Below, in pieces: positions 15,136 through 23,766 of a DNA stretch of 37,368 nt. Source of the DNA: Microbacterium enclense (GTDB taxonomy: Bacteria > Actinomycetota > Actinomycetes > Actinomycetales > Microbacteriaceae); NCBI RefSeq assembly GCF_004022425.1, contig NZ_RBZY01000037.1, forward strand, positions 1 through 37,368, in the 5' to 3' direction. The position numbers and the translations under genes are program-made. Each line of letters starts with the position of its first letter. Positions within the stretch are counted from its first letter, which is position 1. Under the pieces are notes generated by a model that was given only the letters and a program-made list of their open reading frames with translations, was not told the DNA's origin and ran no database searches.

Positions 15136-16194
15136 TTACGACGCGCTGCGCGCGCCCTCCTCCACCGGCACGAGGTCGGCGGTGTGGTAGGCGAAGACCA
15201 GGCGCGCCGGCACGCTACCGGCCAGCACGTCCTCGACCGAGCGATTGACGTCCGACAGGTCGCGCGTCTCGGTGATGACCTTCGTGCGTCCGAGGGCGTG
15301 GAGGGCGAACACCTCCGCCAGATCCTGCCGCGTTCCCACGATCGAGCCGATGACGCTGATGCCCTTGAGCACGGTTTCGAAGATCGGGATCGTGAGCTCG
15401 CCGCCCGCCGGCAGCGACACGAGCACGAGCCGCCCGCCGCGGTTCAGGGAGTCGAAAGCCTGACGGAACACGGACGGCGCCACGGCGAGCACGATCGCGG
15501 CATCCGCCCCACCGTACTGGCGGATCACCTCCACCGGATCCGTGGTGAGGGCATTCACCACGTGATCCGCCCCCAATCGGGAGGCGAGCCGCAGCTTGTC
15601 GTCGGTCACGTCGACCGCGATGACCTTCGCGCCCACGAGCCGCGCGTACTGGACGGCGAGATGCCCGAGCCCACCGACGCCGAACACCACGACGGTCTCG
15701 CCCGGCGTGACGCGCGCGTTCTTGACGGCCGCGTACGTCGTCACGCCGGCGCACGTCAGCGGCGCCGCATCCAGCGGCGTGACGCCGTCCGGCACCGGCA
15801 CCGCGAAGCGCGCGTCCGCGAGCATGTACTCGGCGTACGCCCCGTCGACGCCGTAGCCGTTGTTGAACTGCTGCTCGCAGAGGTTCTCGCGCCCGTCGAC
15901 GCAGTAGCGACACTCGCCGCACGCGTGCCCGAGCCAGGGCATCGCGACGCGCTGGCCGACCGTGCGGCTGACGACGCCCTCGCCGAGCGCTTCGATGATC
16001 CCGACGCCCTCGTGGCCGGGGACGAGCGGGAGACCGGGCTTCACGGGCCAGTCGCCGTTCATCGCGTGGATGTCGGTGTGACACAGACCGCACGTCTCCA
16101 GGCGCACCAGCACCTGCCCGGGCCCGGGTTGCGGGATCAACCGCTCCTCGACCTTCGCGAGCGACCCGAACTCTTCGACGACTGCTGCACGCAT
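15136..16194 (-). CDS. adhP: Zinc-dependent alcohol dehydrogenase, AdhP type
   Basis: A 352-residue medium-chain dehydrogenase that interconverts primary alcohols and aldehydes with NAD. Catalytic zinc ligands are Cys38 (CGLCHTDIH), His61 with Glu62 (PGHEGVG) and Cys148 (PLTCAGVTTY). The structural zinc site is Cys92, 95, 98 and 106. The Rossmann motif is VFGVGGLGHLA near residue 170. A GAGGAGA Shine-Dalgarno lies 4 nt before the ATG. It is divergent from a universal stress protein gene, and the DevR-like palindrome at 16252-16269 lies 58 nt upstream of its start, so it is probably induced by low oxygen or a related stress along with the island. Confidence 0.93.
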   Translation of the reverse strand: MRAAVVEEFGSLAKVEERLIPQPGPGQVLVRLETCGLCHTDIHAMNGDWPVKPGLPLVPGHEGVGIIEALGEGVVSRTVGQRVAMPWLGHACGECRYCVDGRENLCEQQFNNGYGVDGAYAEYMLADARFAVPVPDGVTPLDAAPLTCAGVTTYAAVKNARVTPGETVVVFGVGGLGHLAVQYARLVGAKVIAVDVTDDKLRLASRLGADHVVNALTTDPVEVIRQYGGADAAIVLAVAPSVFRQAFDSLNRGGRLVLVSLPAGGELTIPIFETVLKGISVIGSIVGTRQDLAEVFALHALGRTKVITETRDLSDVNRSVEDVLAGSVPARLVFAYHTADLVPVEEGARSAS

Positions 16195-16251
16195 GATCTC
16201 TCCTCGGATGGTGTGCCTTGCGTCGAGTCTTCGCCGACGCGCGTCGCGGCG

Positions 16252-16269
16252 GCGGGACGAAGGTCCCGC
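16252..16269. promoter_or_regulatory. DevR/DosR-like palindromic box (site 1)
   Basis: GCGGGAC-GAAG-GTCCCGC has two perfect 7-bp arms. The core GGGAC-N4-GTCCC has the arms and spacing of the mycobacterial DosR box (GGGACTWWAGTCCC). It lies between adhP and the universal stress gene, 58 nt and 76 nt from their starts. Two variants of the same element occur at 19636 and 22027. Confidence 0.65.
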
Positions 16270-16287
16270 GGCGTCCCCGCGGTCAGC

Positions 16288-16327
16288 GGGACGATGAAAA
16301 CACGCCGGTCCACGGGACTAAACGGCA
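16288..16327 (+). promoter_or_regulatory. Two GGGAC half-sites before the universal stress gene
   Basis: GGGACGATGAAAAC (16288) and GGGACTAAACGGCA (16314) each keep one GGGAC arm; the second also keeps the TAAA core of the DosR consensus. They lie between the full box and the 16345 start and may be secondary sites. Confidence 0.35.
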
Positions 16328-16344
16328 CGAGCGAAGGAGCGATC

Positions 16345-17181
16345 ATGAACGGAACGATTGCGGTCGGAGTCACCGATGCGTCCGGCGCGCAGAGCGCCCT
16401 CGACTGGGCGATCGAACGCGCGGCCGCCCGACGCGAACGTCTGTTGCTGGCATCCGTCGTCGGATCCGCCTGGGGCGTCGGCGGAGAAGACGCGTTCATC
16501 GAGCGCGCGACCCACCGCGCCGAGGCCCTGCTCGACTCGGCGGCCGAGCGGGCTCGCGCAGCCGGGGTGGATGCCGACATCCTCATCGAACGCGGAGACC
16601 CGGTGGCGCGTCTGATCGACGTGTCCCAGCGCGCCGACCTGCTCGTCCTCGGCAGCGACTTCGCCCGCGACGGGTCGCGGCTGCGCGGCGTTCGCGGGGT
16701 GCGGATCACCGCCGGCGCACACTGCCCGGTCGTCGTCGTGCCCGAAGCCGGCGCCCGGGGCCGGACCGGCGTCGTGGTGGGCGTCGACGGGTCGGAGGCG
16801 TCGGAGAAGGCCGTCGCCTTCGCCGCGGCGGAGGCGGACCGGACCGGGGATCCGCTCACGGCGGTCATGACGTGGTCGCCCGTGCCGGTGCCCTTCGAAC
16901 TCGACGAGTACCCGCAGAACTACCTCGATCGCATGCAGGACCTCACGGCCGAGGAGCTCGCGATCTCGCTCGCCGGCCTCCGCCAGGACTACCCCGATCT
17001 CACGGTGTCGACCGTGGTCGAATCCGGGTTCCCGGCCGCGGTCCTGTCGCGGGAGGCCCGCGAGGCCCGGCTCCTCGTCGTCGGCAGCCACGGACGCGGA
17101 CCGCTCGCGCGGTTCCTGCTCGGCTCGACCAGCCAGGCGGTGCTCTCGCACCTGCCGACGGTCACGGCCATCGTCCGGTGA
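16345..17181 (+). CDS. Universal stress protein, two USP domains
   Basis: A 278-residue cytoplasmic protein made of two tandem UspA domains (about 1-138 and 145-278). The second carries the ATP-binding signature VVGSHGRGPLARFLLGST (G-x2-G-x9-G-S); in the first it is degenerate (LGSDFARDGSRLRGVRGVRI). This double-domain form is the one induced by DosR in mycobacteria. The ATG at 16345 follows GAAGGAGC with a 4-nt spacer. It is divergent from adhP and shares the DevR-like box. Confidence 0.92.
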   Translation: MNGTIAVGVTDASGAQSALDWAIERAAARRERLLLASVVGSAWGVGGEDAFIERATHRAEALLDSAAERARAAGVDADILIERGDPVARLIDVSQRADLLVLGSDFARDGSRLRGVRGVRITAGAHCPVVVVPEAGARGRTGVVVGVDGSEASEKAVAFAAAEADRTGDPLTAVMTWSPVPVPFELDEYPQNYLDRMQDLTAEELAISLAGLRQDYPDLTVSTVVESGFPAAVLSREAREARLLVVGSHGRGPLARFLLGSTSQAVLSHLPTVTAIVR

Positions 17182-17187
17182 GGGTCT

Positions 17188-17209
17188 CGGCGTCCCGACC
17201 GGGATGCCG
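17188..17209 (+). terminator. Hairpin after the universal stress gene
   Basis: CGGCGTCCC (17188-17196), loop GACC, and GGGATGCCG (17201-17209) form a 9-bp stem with one G-U pair, 7 nt after the stop. There is no T-run, as is common in high-GC actinobacteria. Confidence 0.5.
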
Positions 17210-17255
17210 CGCGCCCGGCGCCGCGGGCGAAGTTTTAACGTGATCCTCGTCGCGC

Positions 17256-17282
17256 TGTCGATCTGGCGGCATGCTGTTCGTC
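17256..17282 (+). promoter_or_regulatory. Predicted ECF42-type promoter
   Basis: TGTCGA (17256-17261), a 17-nt spacer and CGTC (17279-17282) match the signature reported for ECF42 sigma factors (TGTCGA at -35 and CG[A/T]C at -10). It lies 55 nt before the YCII start, so the pair is probably autoregulated by its own sigma factor. Confidence 0.65.
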
Positions 17283-17337
17283 GTCAGTGATGACGGAGCC
17301 GGACAGGCCGGCCCGCGACCCAGTGCAGGAGGCACTC

Positions 17338-17697
17338 ATGGCCAAGTACGCGATCCTCATCTACGAAGACCCGGCTTTCTACGCGAACATGTCGCCCGAG
17401 GCGCGGGGCGCGGTGATCGACGCGCACAACGCGTTCACCGCGCAGGTCTACGAACTCGGCGGGTCCATCGAGAGCGGCGGGGCACTGGCGTCGACGACGA
17501 CGGCGACCACCATCAAGGGCGCCGGCACCGTGACGGACGGCCCGTTCGTCGAGACCAAGGAAGCGTTCGGCGGCTTCTACGTCGTCGAAGCGCGCGACCT
17601 CGACCACGCCGTGGAGATCGGCAAGCTGTGCCCTGCCCCCGGCGGCGGCGTAGAGGTGCGGCCGGTCGTGGACCCGACGACGGCGAACCCGTTCTGA
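17338..17697 (+). CDS. YCII/DGPF family protein (partner of ECF42 sigma)
   Basis: A 119-residue protein of the YCII superfamily: MAKYAILIYEDPAFYANMSP, then TDGPFVETKEAFGGFYVVEA with the DGPF motif, and AVEIGKLCPAPGGGVEVRPV. The ferredoxin-like fold suggests a small enzyme or ligand-binding protein, but no reaction is established. A GGAGG Shine-Dalgarno precedes the ATG by 5 nt. It lies directly before the sigma gene; DGPF genes are the constant neighbours and targets of ECF42. Confidence 0.93.
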   Translation: MAKYAILIYEDPAFYANMSPEARGAVIDAHNAFTAQVYELGGSIESGGALASTTTATTIKGAGTVTDGPFVETKEAFGGFYVVEARDLDHAVEIGKLCPAPGGGVEVRPVVDPTTANPF

Positions 17698-19001
17698 TCG
17701 GCGAAGGCGACGAGCCGACCGCGTCCGCCGAACAGGCGGACGCGGTCATCGCCGCGCTGACACGAGCCCATCGCGACGAGTGGGCCTCCGTGCTCTCCGC
17801 CACGGTGCGCGCGGCGGGCGACCTGGATCTCGCCGAGGAATGCGCGCAGGAGGCTTACGTGAGCGCGCTCAAGGCCTGGAGCCGGGACGGCGTCCCCGAG
17901 CGGCCCGGGGCGTGGCTGACCACGGCGGCAAGGAACCAGGCGCTGGACCGGCTGCGGCGCGAGGCCACCCTCCGGCGCAAACTCCCGCTCCTGGTGGAAC
18001 CGGCGGCCGTCGATGCGAACGACCCGGCCGATGCGGACCGGACCGAGTCCGCGGTGCCGGACGACCGGCTCCGGCTGGTGTTCACGTGCTGCCACCCCAC
18101 CCTCTCCCCCGACGCCCGCGTCGCGCTCACCCTGCGTCTGGTGTGCGGCGTTCCCACTCCCGATGTCGCCCGCGCCTTCCTGGTTCCGGAGCCGACGATG
18201 GCGGCACGGATCACGCGCGCCAAGAAGAAGATCTCCGAAGCGCGGATCCCCTACCGGGTGCCGGGCCCGGCAGAGCTTCCGGAGCGCCTGGACAGCGTTC
18301 TCACCGCCGTCCACCTGCTCTTCAGCACCGGGCACACGGCCGGCGACGGAGATGCGCTCCTCCGCGAGGACCTCTGCGACCGCGCCCTCCACCTCGCCCG
18401 CACCCTCGTCGTGCTGCTCCCCGAACAGGCGGAGAGCCGGGGACTCCTCGGTCTGCTGCTCCTCACCGACGCGCGCCGCCCGACCCGGACCGACGAGGAC
18501 GGTCGATTGCTCCTCCTCGCTGAGCAGGACCGGACCCGGTGGAACCAGCGCGCGATCATGGAAGGTCTCACCGTGACGGCCGGAGCGCTGGCATCCGGCC
18601 CGCCGGGGAGGTTCACGCTGCAGGCCGCGATCGCCGGGGTGCATGCGGTGGCGCCGTCCGTCGAGCGGACCGACTGGCCCCGCATCGTCCACCTGTACGA
18701 CCTCCTGCTGGCGGTGTGGAGCACCCCCGTCGTCGCGCTCAACCGCGCCGTGGCCGTGTCGTTCGCGCGCGGTCCGGCCTCCGCTCTGCCCCTCCTCGAT
18801 GATCTGGCGGCCGATCCCCGGCTCACCCGCTACCCCTACCTCTTCGCGTCTCGAGGCCACGTGCTGCAGCGGCTCGGCGACGCCGCGGGGGCGGCCCGCT
18901 CGTACCGACGCGCGATGGAACTCACGGCGAACGCCGCGGAGCGGGCGTTCCTCGCGCAGCGCCTGGCCGAGGTGAGTCGCACCGATCTTCCGCCCGGCTA
19001 G
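17628..19001 (+). CDS. ECF42 RNA polymerase sigma factor with C-terminal TPR-like (DUF6596) domain
   Basis: Sigma-2 region: AGDLDLAEECAQEAYVSALK, PERPGAWLTTAARNQALDRL. Sigma-4 region: LTLRLVCGVPTPDVARAFLV, PEPTMAARITRAKKKISEAR. The long C-terminal DUF6596/TPR-like domain (FSTGHTAG, DRTRWNQRAI, STPVVALNRAVAVSFARGPA) replaces an anti-sigma partner in this group. The start is uncertain. The only canonical in-frame start before the first sigma-2 helix is the GTG at 17628, which overlaps the YCII gene by 70 nt and adds an Arg-rich stretch. A CTG at 17694 overlapping the YCII stop (CTGA) would give a more natural N-terminus; the next GTG, at 17790, would cut into the first helix. Confidence 0.88.
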   Translation: MPCPRRRRRGAAGRGPDDGEPVLIGEGDEPTASAEQADAVIAALTRAHRDEWASVLSATVRAAGDLDLAEECAQEAYVSALKAWSRDGVPERPGAWLTTAARNQALDRLRREATLRRKLPLLVEPAAVDANDPADADRTESAVPDDRLRLVFTCCHPTLSPDARVALTLRLVCGVPTPDVARAFLVPEPTMAARITRAKKKISEARIPYRVPGPAELPERLDSVLTAVHLLFSTGHTAGDGDALLREDLCDRALHLARTLVVLLPEQAESRGLLGLLLLTDARRPTRTDEDGRLLLLAEQDRTRWNQRAIMEGLTVTAGALASGPPGRFTLQAAIAGVHAVAPSVERTDWPRIVHLYDLLLAVWSTPVVALNRAVAVSFARGPASALPLLDDLAADPRLTRYPYLFASRGHVLQRLGDAAGAARSYRRAMELTANAAERAFLAQRLAEVSRTDLPPG

Positions 19002-19052
19002 GCGCGGCGAGGAGGCCTCGAGGCTCCGCCGAGCGACGCGGCGAAGAGCGCA

Positions 19053-19589
19053 TCATGCATTCGCCCGGGGGGCGATGCCCGCGATCGGGTGCGGAGGTCT
19101 GGCCGCGGCCGGAAGCGGGATCTCCCGCGGCCGGAAGATGCGCGACCGCAGCGGATCCTCCCGGCTGTCCTCGCCGCGCTCCGTGAACCGGCGCCCGGTG
19201 ACGCTCCGGGGCGAGATGCGGACGATGTACGGCTTGGACGTCGGGCTCATCGATCGCAGCGCCGTCTCGCGACCGTGGCGGATCTCGGCATCCATCTCGA
19301 CGGGAGCGGCGTTGCCGAGGACGACGACGCTCCACCGGTCGCCGGCATCCTCTCCGTCGATCTCGAAAGCGACCGTCGGGCGCGAGCGCAGAAAGCGCAA
19401 CTTCGCGTCGTCCGCGCTACGAACGTAGAGCGCGCCGTCGCGGGTGGCGAAGTTCACCGGGTAGATGCGGGGCTCGCCGGACGCGTCCACGAGTGCGAGG
19501 CGGCCGAGGCGCTCCGATTCGAGCAGTCGCCAGCTCTCCGCGGTGCCGAGCTCGACGACGGGTGGGGTGGGACTCTGATCGTGGGTCAT
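19053..19589 (-). CDS. Pyridoxamine 5'-phosphate oxidase (PPOX)-fold flavoprotein
   Basis: A 178-residue protein. Residues 15-145 form the split-barrel PPOX fold: SWRLLESERLGRLALVDASG, EPRIYPVNFATRDGALYVRS, RPTVAFEIDGEDAGDRWSVV and VLGNAAPV. It probably binds a flavin and acts as an oxidoreductase of unknown substrate; a PPOX protein (Rv0080) belongs to the mycobacterial DosR regulon. A near-perfect Shine-Dalgarno AAAGGAGG lies 6 nt before the ATG at 19589. The DevR-like box at 19636-19649 is 46 nt upstream and shared with the divergent sensor kinase. Confidence 0.9.
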   Translation of the reverse strand: MTHDQSPTPPVVELGTAESWRLLESERLGRLALVDASGEPRIYPVNFATRDGALYVRSADDAKLRFLRSRPTVAFEIDGEDAGDRWSVVVLGNAAPVEMDAEIRHGRETALRSMSPTSKPYIVRISPRSVTGRRFTERGEDSREDPLRSRIFRPREIPLPAAARPPHPIAGIAPRANA

Positions 19590-19635
19590 GGCGGACCTCC
19601 TTTCTCCAGTGCAGCGCACCGAGCCCCGCACCGAC

Positions 19636-19649
19636 GGGTCGAAGGTCCC
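19636..19649. promoter_or_regulatory. DevR/DosR-like palindromic box (site 2)
   Basis: GGGTC-GAAG-GTCCC lies between the divergent PPOX and kinase genes, 46 nt and 61 nt from their starts. It differs from site 1 by one base (T for A) and is the exact reverse complement of site 3 at 22027-22040. Confidence 0.65.
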
Positions 19650-19710
19650 GGCGTTTATGGTCAGACACGGGTGTCGGCCGTAGATTGAAGATCGGGGAGA
19701 GGGGTGCGGG

Positions 19711-21390
19711 ATGCCGAGTCAGGATCGCGTCGCGCCCGGCACGGAAGCGCGAGCCTGGGCCGTCGGGCCGTCGTCCTCGCAGGACCGCCTGCGCGGCCTC
19801 CTCCGCGCGGTCGAAACGGTGGTCGGCGAGATCGAACTACCCGTCGTGCTGCGTCGGGTCGTCGAGGCGGCCGTGGACCTCGTGGATGCCGAGTACGGCG
19901 CGCTCGGCATCATCGCCGCCGATCGGGTCTCGCTCGACCAGTTCATCCACGTCGGGCTCGACGCGGAGGCGGCGGATGCCATCGGCCACCTGCCTCGCGG
20001 ACGCGGGATCCTCGGCGCGCTCATCGCGCACCCCCAGCCCATCCGGCTCGGCCACCTCGGCGAGGACCCTCGGGCTGCCGGGTTCCCTGCGCACCATCCG
20101 CGCATGGACTCCTTCCTGGGCGCACCGGTGCGCGTGCGCGGCGAGGTGTTCGGCAACCTGTACCTGACGAACGCACGGCGCGGCTCGTTCACTGGCGAGG
20201 ACGAAGAGCTCGTCCGCGCCCTGGCATCCACCGCCGGTTTCGCCATCCAGAACGCCCGCCTCTTCGACGAAGCCCGCACCCGAGCGGCGTGGATGACGGC
20301 GACGGCCGAGCTGTCGGCGGCCATCCTCTCCACCCCGCTGGACAACATCCTCGACCTCCTGGCCGGACGCGTCGCCGATCTGGCCCCGGGAAGCCGCGTG
20401 AGCGTGCTCGTCCCCATCGACGACTCCCCCGTGCTGCGGGTCGCCGCGGCGCGAGGACCCGGCGAGGACGAGATCCTCAACACCACCGCGGGCGGGACCG
20501 GGGGCGTCTCGGGCAGGGCCATGGAGACCGGCAGCCTGCGCTTGGGGACCGTCGCACGCACGCCGGGTGCTCGCGATCCGGCGCTCCTCACCACCGACGA
20601 CGAGGAGGGGCCGGTCATCGCCGTGCCGTTGCGCACGAGACAGCGGACATGGGGCGCGCTGAGCGTTGCCCGCTCCCCCGGCGAGCGCGGCTACTCGCCG
20701 GTGGAGCTCGAAGTGCTCGGCGACCTCGCCTCGCAGGCCAGCATCGCGTGGGAGCTCTCCCGGGCGCGCGGCGAGCAGCAGCGGGCGATCCTGAACGACG
20801 AGCGCGCCCGCATCGCGCGTGACCTGCACGACCACGTCATCCAGCAGATCTTCGGCGCGGGGCTGACCCTCCAGTCCCTGGCCGCCGCCCTGCCCGACAC
20901 CGGCGACCGTCACCGGATGGACGAGGTCATCCGCCAGCTCGACGACGCGATCGCGCAGATCCGGACCGTCGTCTTCGCCCTGTCCGCCCGCGACGGGGGG
21001 TCGCTCCGCCACCGGCTCATCGACGTGGTCGCGGAAGCGTCGGGAGCGCTGCGTCGACCTCCCGCGCTGCGTTTCTCCGGCCCGGTCGACAGCACCGTCC
21101 GGGGGCCGCTCGCGGACGACGTCGTCGGTGTGGCCCGCGAACTCCTGACCAACAGCGTGCGCCACGCGGACGCGAACACGATCTCGCTCGACGTCGGGAT
21201 CGGCAGGAACGACGTGTGGGTGGTCGTCGCCGACGACGGAACGGGCATCCGCGACCCCCGGCGCAGCGGTCTGGCCAATCTCGCCGACCGCGCCGAGGCG
21301 AGGGGCGGGGCATTGACGATCGAAACCGGAACCGGGGGGACCCGCGCCGAATGGCGCGTCCCGCTCGCCGCGGAGGGAGAGGCGCGATGA
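19711..21390 (+). CDS. DevS/DosS-like sensor histidine kinase with two GAF domains
   Basis: A 559-residue soluble kinase. GAF-A covers about residues 45-185, GAF-B about 205-355, the HisKA_3 dimerization domain about 365-435 with phospho-His in RARIARDLHDHVIQQIF, and the HATPase domain about 465-555 (ARELLTNSVRHA; DDGTGI; GLANLADRAEARGG). GAF-A contains GFPAHHPRMDSFLGAPVRVR; His129 aligns by eye with the heme ligand His149 of M. tuberculosis DosS, so a heme sensor of oxygen, NO or CO is plausible. There are no membrane segments. It overlaps the response regulator by 4 nt (ATGA) and shares DevR-like box 2 with PPOX. Confidence 0.93.
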   Translation: MPSQDRVAPGTEARAWAVGPSSSQDRLRGLLRAVETVVGEIELPVVLRRVVEAAVDLVDAEYGALGIIAADRVSLDQFIHVGLDAEAADAIGHLPRGRGILGALIAHPQPIRLGHLGEDPRAAGFPAHHPRMDSFLGAPVRVRGEVFGNLYLTNARRGSFTGEDEELVRALASTAGFAIQNARLFDEARTRAAWMTATAELSAAILSTPLDNILDLLAGRVADLAPGSRVSVLVPIDDSPVLRVAAARGPGEDEILNTTAGGTGGVSGRAMETGSLRLGTVARTPGARDPALLTTDDEEGPVIAVPLRTRQRTWGALSVARSPGERGYSPVELEVLGDLASQASIAWELSRARGEQQRAILNDERARIARDLHDHVIQQIFGAGLTLQSLAAALPDTGDRHRMDEVIRQLDDAIAQIRTVVFALSARDGGSLRHRLIDVVAEASGALRRPPALRFSGPVDSTVRGPLADDVVGVARELLTNSVRHADANTISLDVGIGRNDVWVVVADDGTGIRDPRRSGLANLADRAEARGGALTIETGTGGTRAEWRVPLAAEGEAR

Positions 21391-22019
21391 TCCGCGTGTT
21401 CCTCGTCGACGACCACGAGATCGTGCGTCGCGGGCTGTCGGATCTGATCGACGGCGCCGACGGGTTCGAGGTGGTCGGCGAGGCCGGGACTGTCAGGCAG
21501 GCGCTCGCGCGCCTGGAGGCCGCCCGGCCGGACGTCGCCGTTCTGGACGTGCGTCTCCCCGACGGGAGTGGAATCGACCTGTGCCGCCGCATCCGCTCCG
21601 CGATGCCCCACGTCGCCTGCCTCATCCTCACGGCCTACGACGACGACGCCGCCACCTATGCGGCGGTGCTCGCGGGCGCGTCGGGGTACCTCCTGAAGAA
21701 CATCGGTGCGATGCGCCTGCTCGAGGACATCCGGGCCGTGAGCACGGGGCGCCGGCTCCTGAATCCCGCCGCGGCCGCGCGTGCCGCATCGAGCCTGCGC
21801 GACGGGGCCGATGACGACCCGCGGTGGGGGTCGCTGGGCCTGCGCGAACGACAGGTGCTCGCCCTCATCGCCGACGAGTTGACCAACCGGCAGATCGGCG
21901 AACACCTCGGTCTGGCGGAGAAGACCGTCAAGAACTACGTGTCCTCGCTGCTGATGAAGCTCGGCGTCGAGACGCGGACGCAGGCGGCGGTGCTCCGGCT
22001 CGGCCATCCCGACCGCTGA
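21387..22019 (+). CDS. DevR/DosR-like NarL-family response regulator
   Basis: A 210-residue regulator. The receiver domain has the acidic pocket Asp8/Asp9, phospho-acceptor Asp54 (AVLDVRLPDG) and Lys104 (GYLLKNIG). The LuxR-type HTH at about 147-208 reads LTNRQIGEHLGLAEKTVKNY, then VSSLLMKLGVETRTQAAVL. Lys179, Lys182 and Asn183 fall at the same positions as the DNA-contacting residues of M. tuberculosis DosR, and Asp54/Lys104 also match DosR numbering. Start and kinase stop overlap as ATGA, so the pair is translationally coupled. Likely targets are the genes next to the three GGGWC-N4-GTCCC boxes. Confidence 0.94.
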   Translation: MIRVFLVDDHEIVRRGLSDLIDGADGFEVVGEAGTVRQALARLEAARPDVAVLDVRLPDGSGIDLCRRIRSAMPHVACLILTAYDDDAATYAAVLAGASGYLLKNIGAMRLLEDIRAVSTGRRLLNPAAAARAASSLRDGADDDPRWGSLGLRERQVLALIADELTNRQIGEHLGLAEKTVKNYVSSLLMKLGVETRTQAAVLRLGHPDR

Positions 22020-22023
22020 CGCC

Positions 22024-22043
22024 GACGGGACCTTCGACCCGTC
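22024..22043. promoter_or_regulatory. DevR/DosR-like palindromic box (site 3)
   Basis: Core GGGAC-CTTC-GACCC (22027-22040) is flanked by GAC and GTC, which extend the symmetry to 20 bp. It lies 49 nt before the universal stress gene at 22093 and is the reverse complement of site 2. Confidence 0.65.
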
Positions 22044-22915
22044 CCCTCCCCGGCCGCCCTTCTACTCTCGGGGCGTCCGGAGGGAGTCACACATGGAGCG
22101 AGTGGTTCTGGGCTACGACGGGAGTCCCGCGTCCGAGGCCGCCCTGGAGTGGGTCGCGCACCGCGCGCGCGGCCGACGGACGGAGCTCGACATCGTCCTC
22201 GTCACGAACATGTTCCTCTCCGACCGGACCGTGGCGGGGACGGTTCTGGAGGCCGCCGCCCGCCGGTGGCGCGACCTGGCTCCGGACTCCCCGGCCAACG
22301 TCGTCCGGCTCGACGGCACCATGCCCGCGACATTGACGAACGCCGCGCGGGGCGCCGGCCTGCTCGTGCTGGGGATTCAGGCGGGATCGCGGGTGCGGAC
22401 CGTACTCGGCGGATGGATGCCGCTGCGCGCGGCGTTGCAGTCCGGCGCACCCACGGCCGTGATCCCGGCCGGCTGGGCGGCGGGCGACGATCCCGTCGCC
22501 GTCGGCCTCGACGACGACGATTCCTCGATGGCGGCCGTCGACTTCGCCGCGGCGGAGGCGTTCTCTGCGGGTGCACCGCTCCGCGTCATCCATTCGTGGC
22601 TCATGGGAGGTTCGCAGGTGCAGGGGACGACGGCGTTGCTGCCGAGTCCGCAGCGCGTCGCGCGCGAGCACGCCCGGATCCTGGATGCCACCGTCGAACG
22701 CGTGCGCTCGGAGTTCCCTCACCTCGACGTCCGGCGCGAGCTGGTGCGGGACAACCCCACCTCGGCCCTGACACGCGCGGCGGCGCGCAGCCGCATGGTG
22801 GTCATCGGGTCGCACGGCCGCGGCGTCATCAGCGGAAGTCTGCTCGGGTCGGTGGGCCTCGATCTGGTCGGCGTCCTCGAGCGTCCCGTGTGCATCGTCC
22901 CCCGCCGTCGACCGC

Positions 22916-23668
<753 letters not shown>

Positions 23669-23707
23669 CGTCATTCCTCACGTCAGAACTACTATGGGAT
23701 ACCATGT

Positions 23708-23754
23708 GGACAGGTGTCCGTTACGAACGGTACGGCCTAAACGGACGATTGTCC
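23708..23754. promoter_or_regulatory. Paired GGAC-N4-GTCC operators between SDR and TetR genes
   Basis: GGAC-AGGT-GTCC (23708-23719) and GGAC-GATT-GTCC (23743-23754) are 35 bp apart. Between them lies CCGTT-ACG-AACGG (23718-23730). They fill the 98-bp divergent gap and suit cooperative binding of TetR dimers controlling both genes. Confidence 0.6.
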
Positions 23755-23766
23755 AGAAGGGCGAGA

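Noticed and set aside
15184..16344. Long plus-strand open frame running into the universal stress protein
   Set aside because: It lies opposite adhP, and the part before 16345 has no family similarity. A strong ribosome site marks the real start at 16345.
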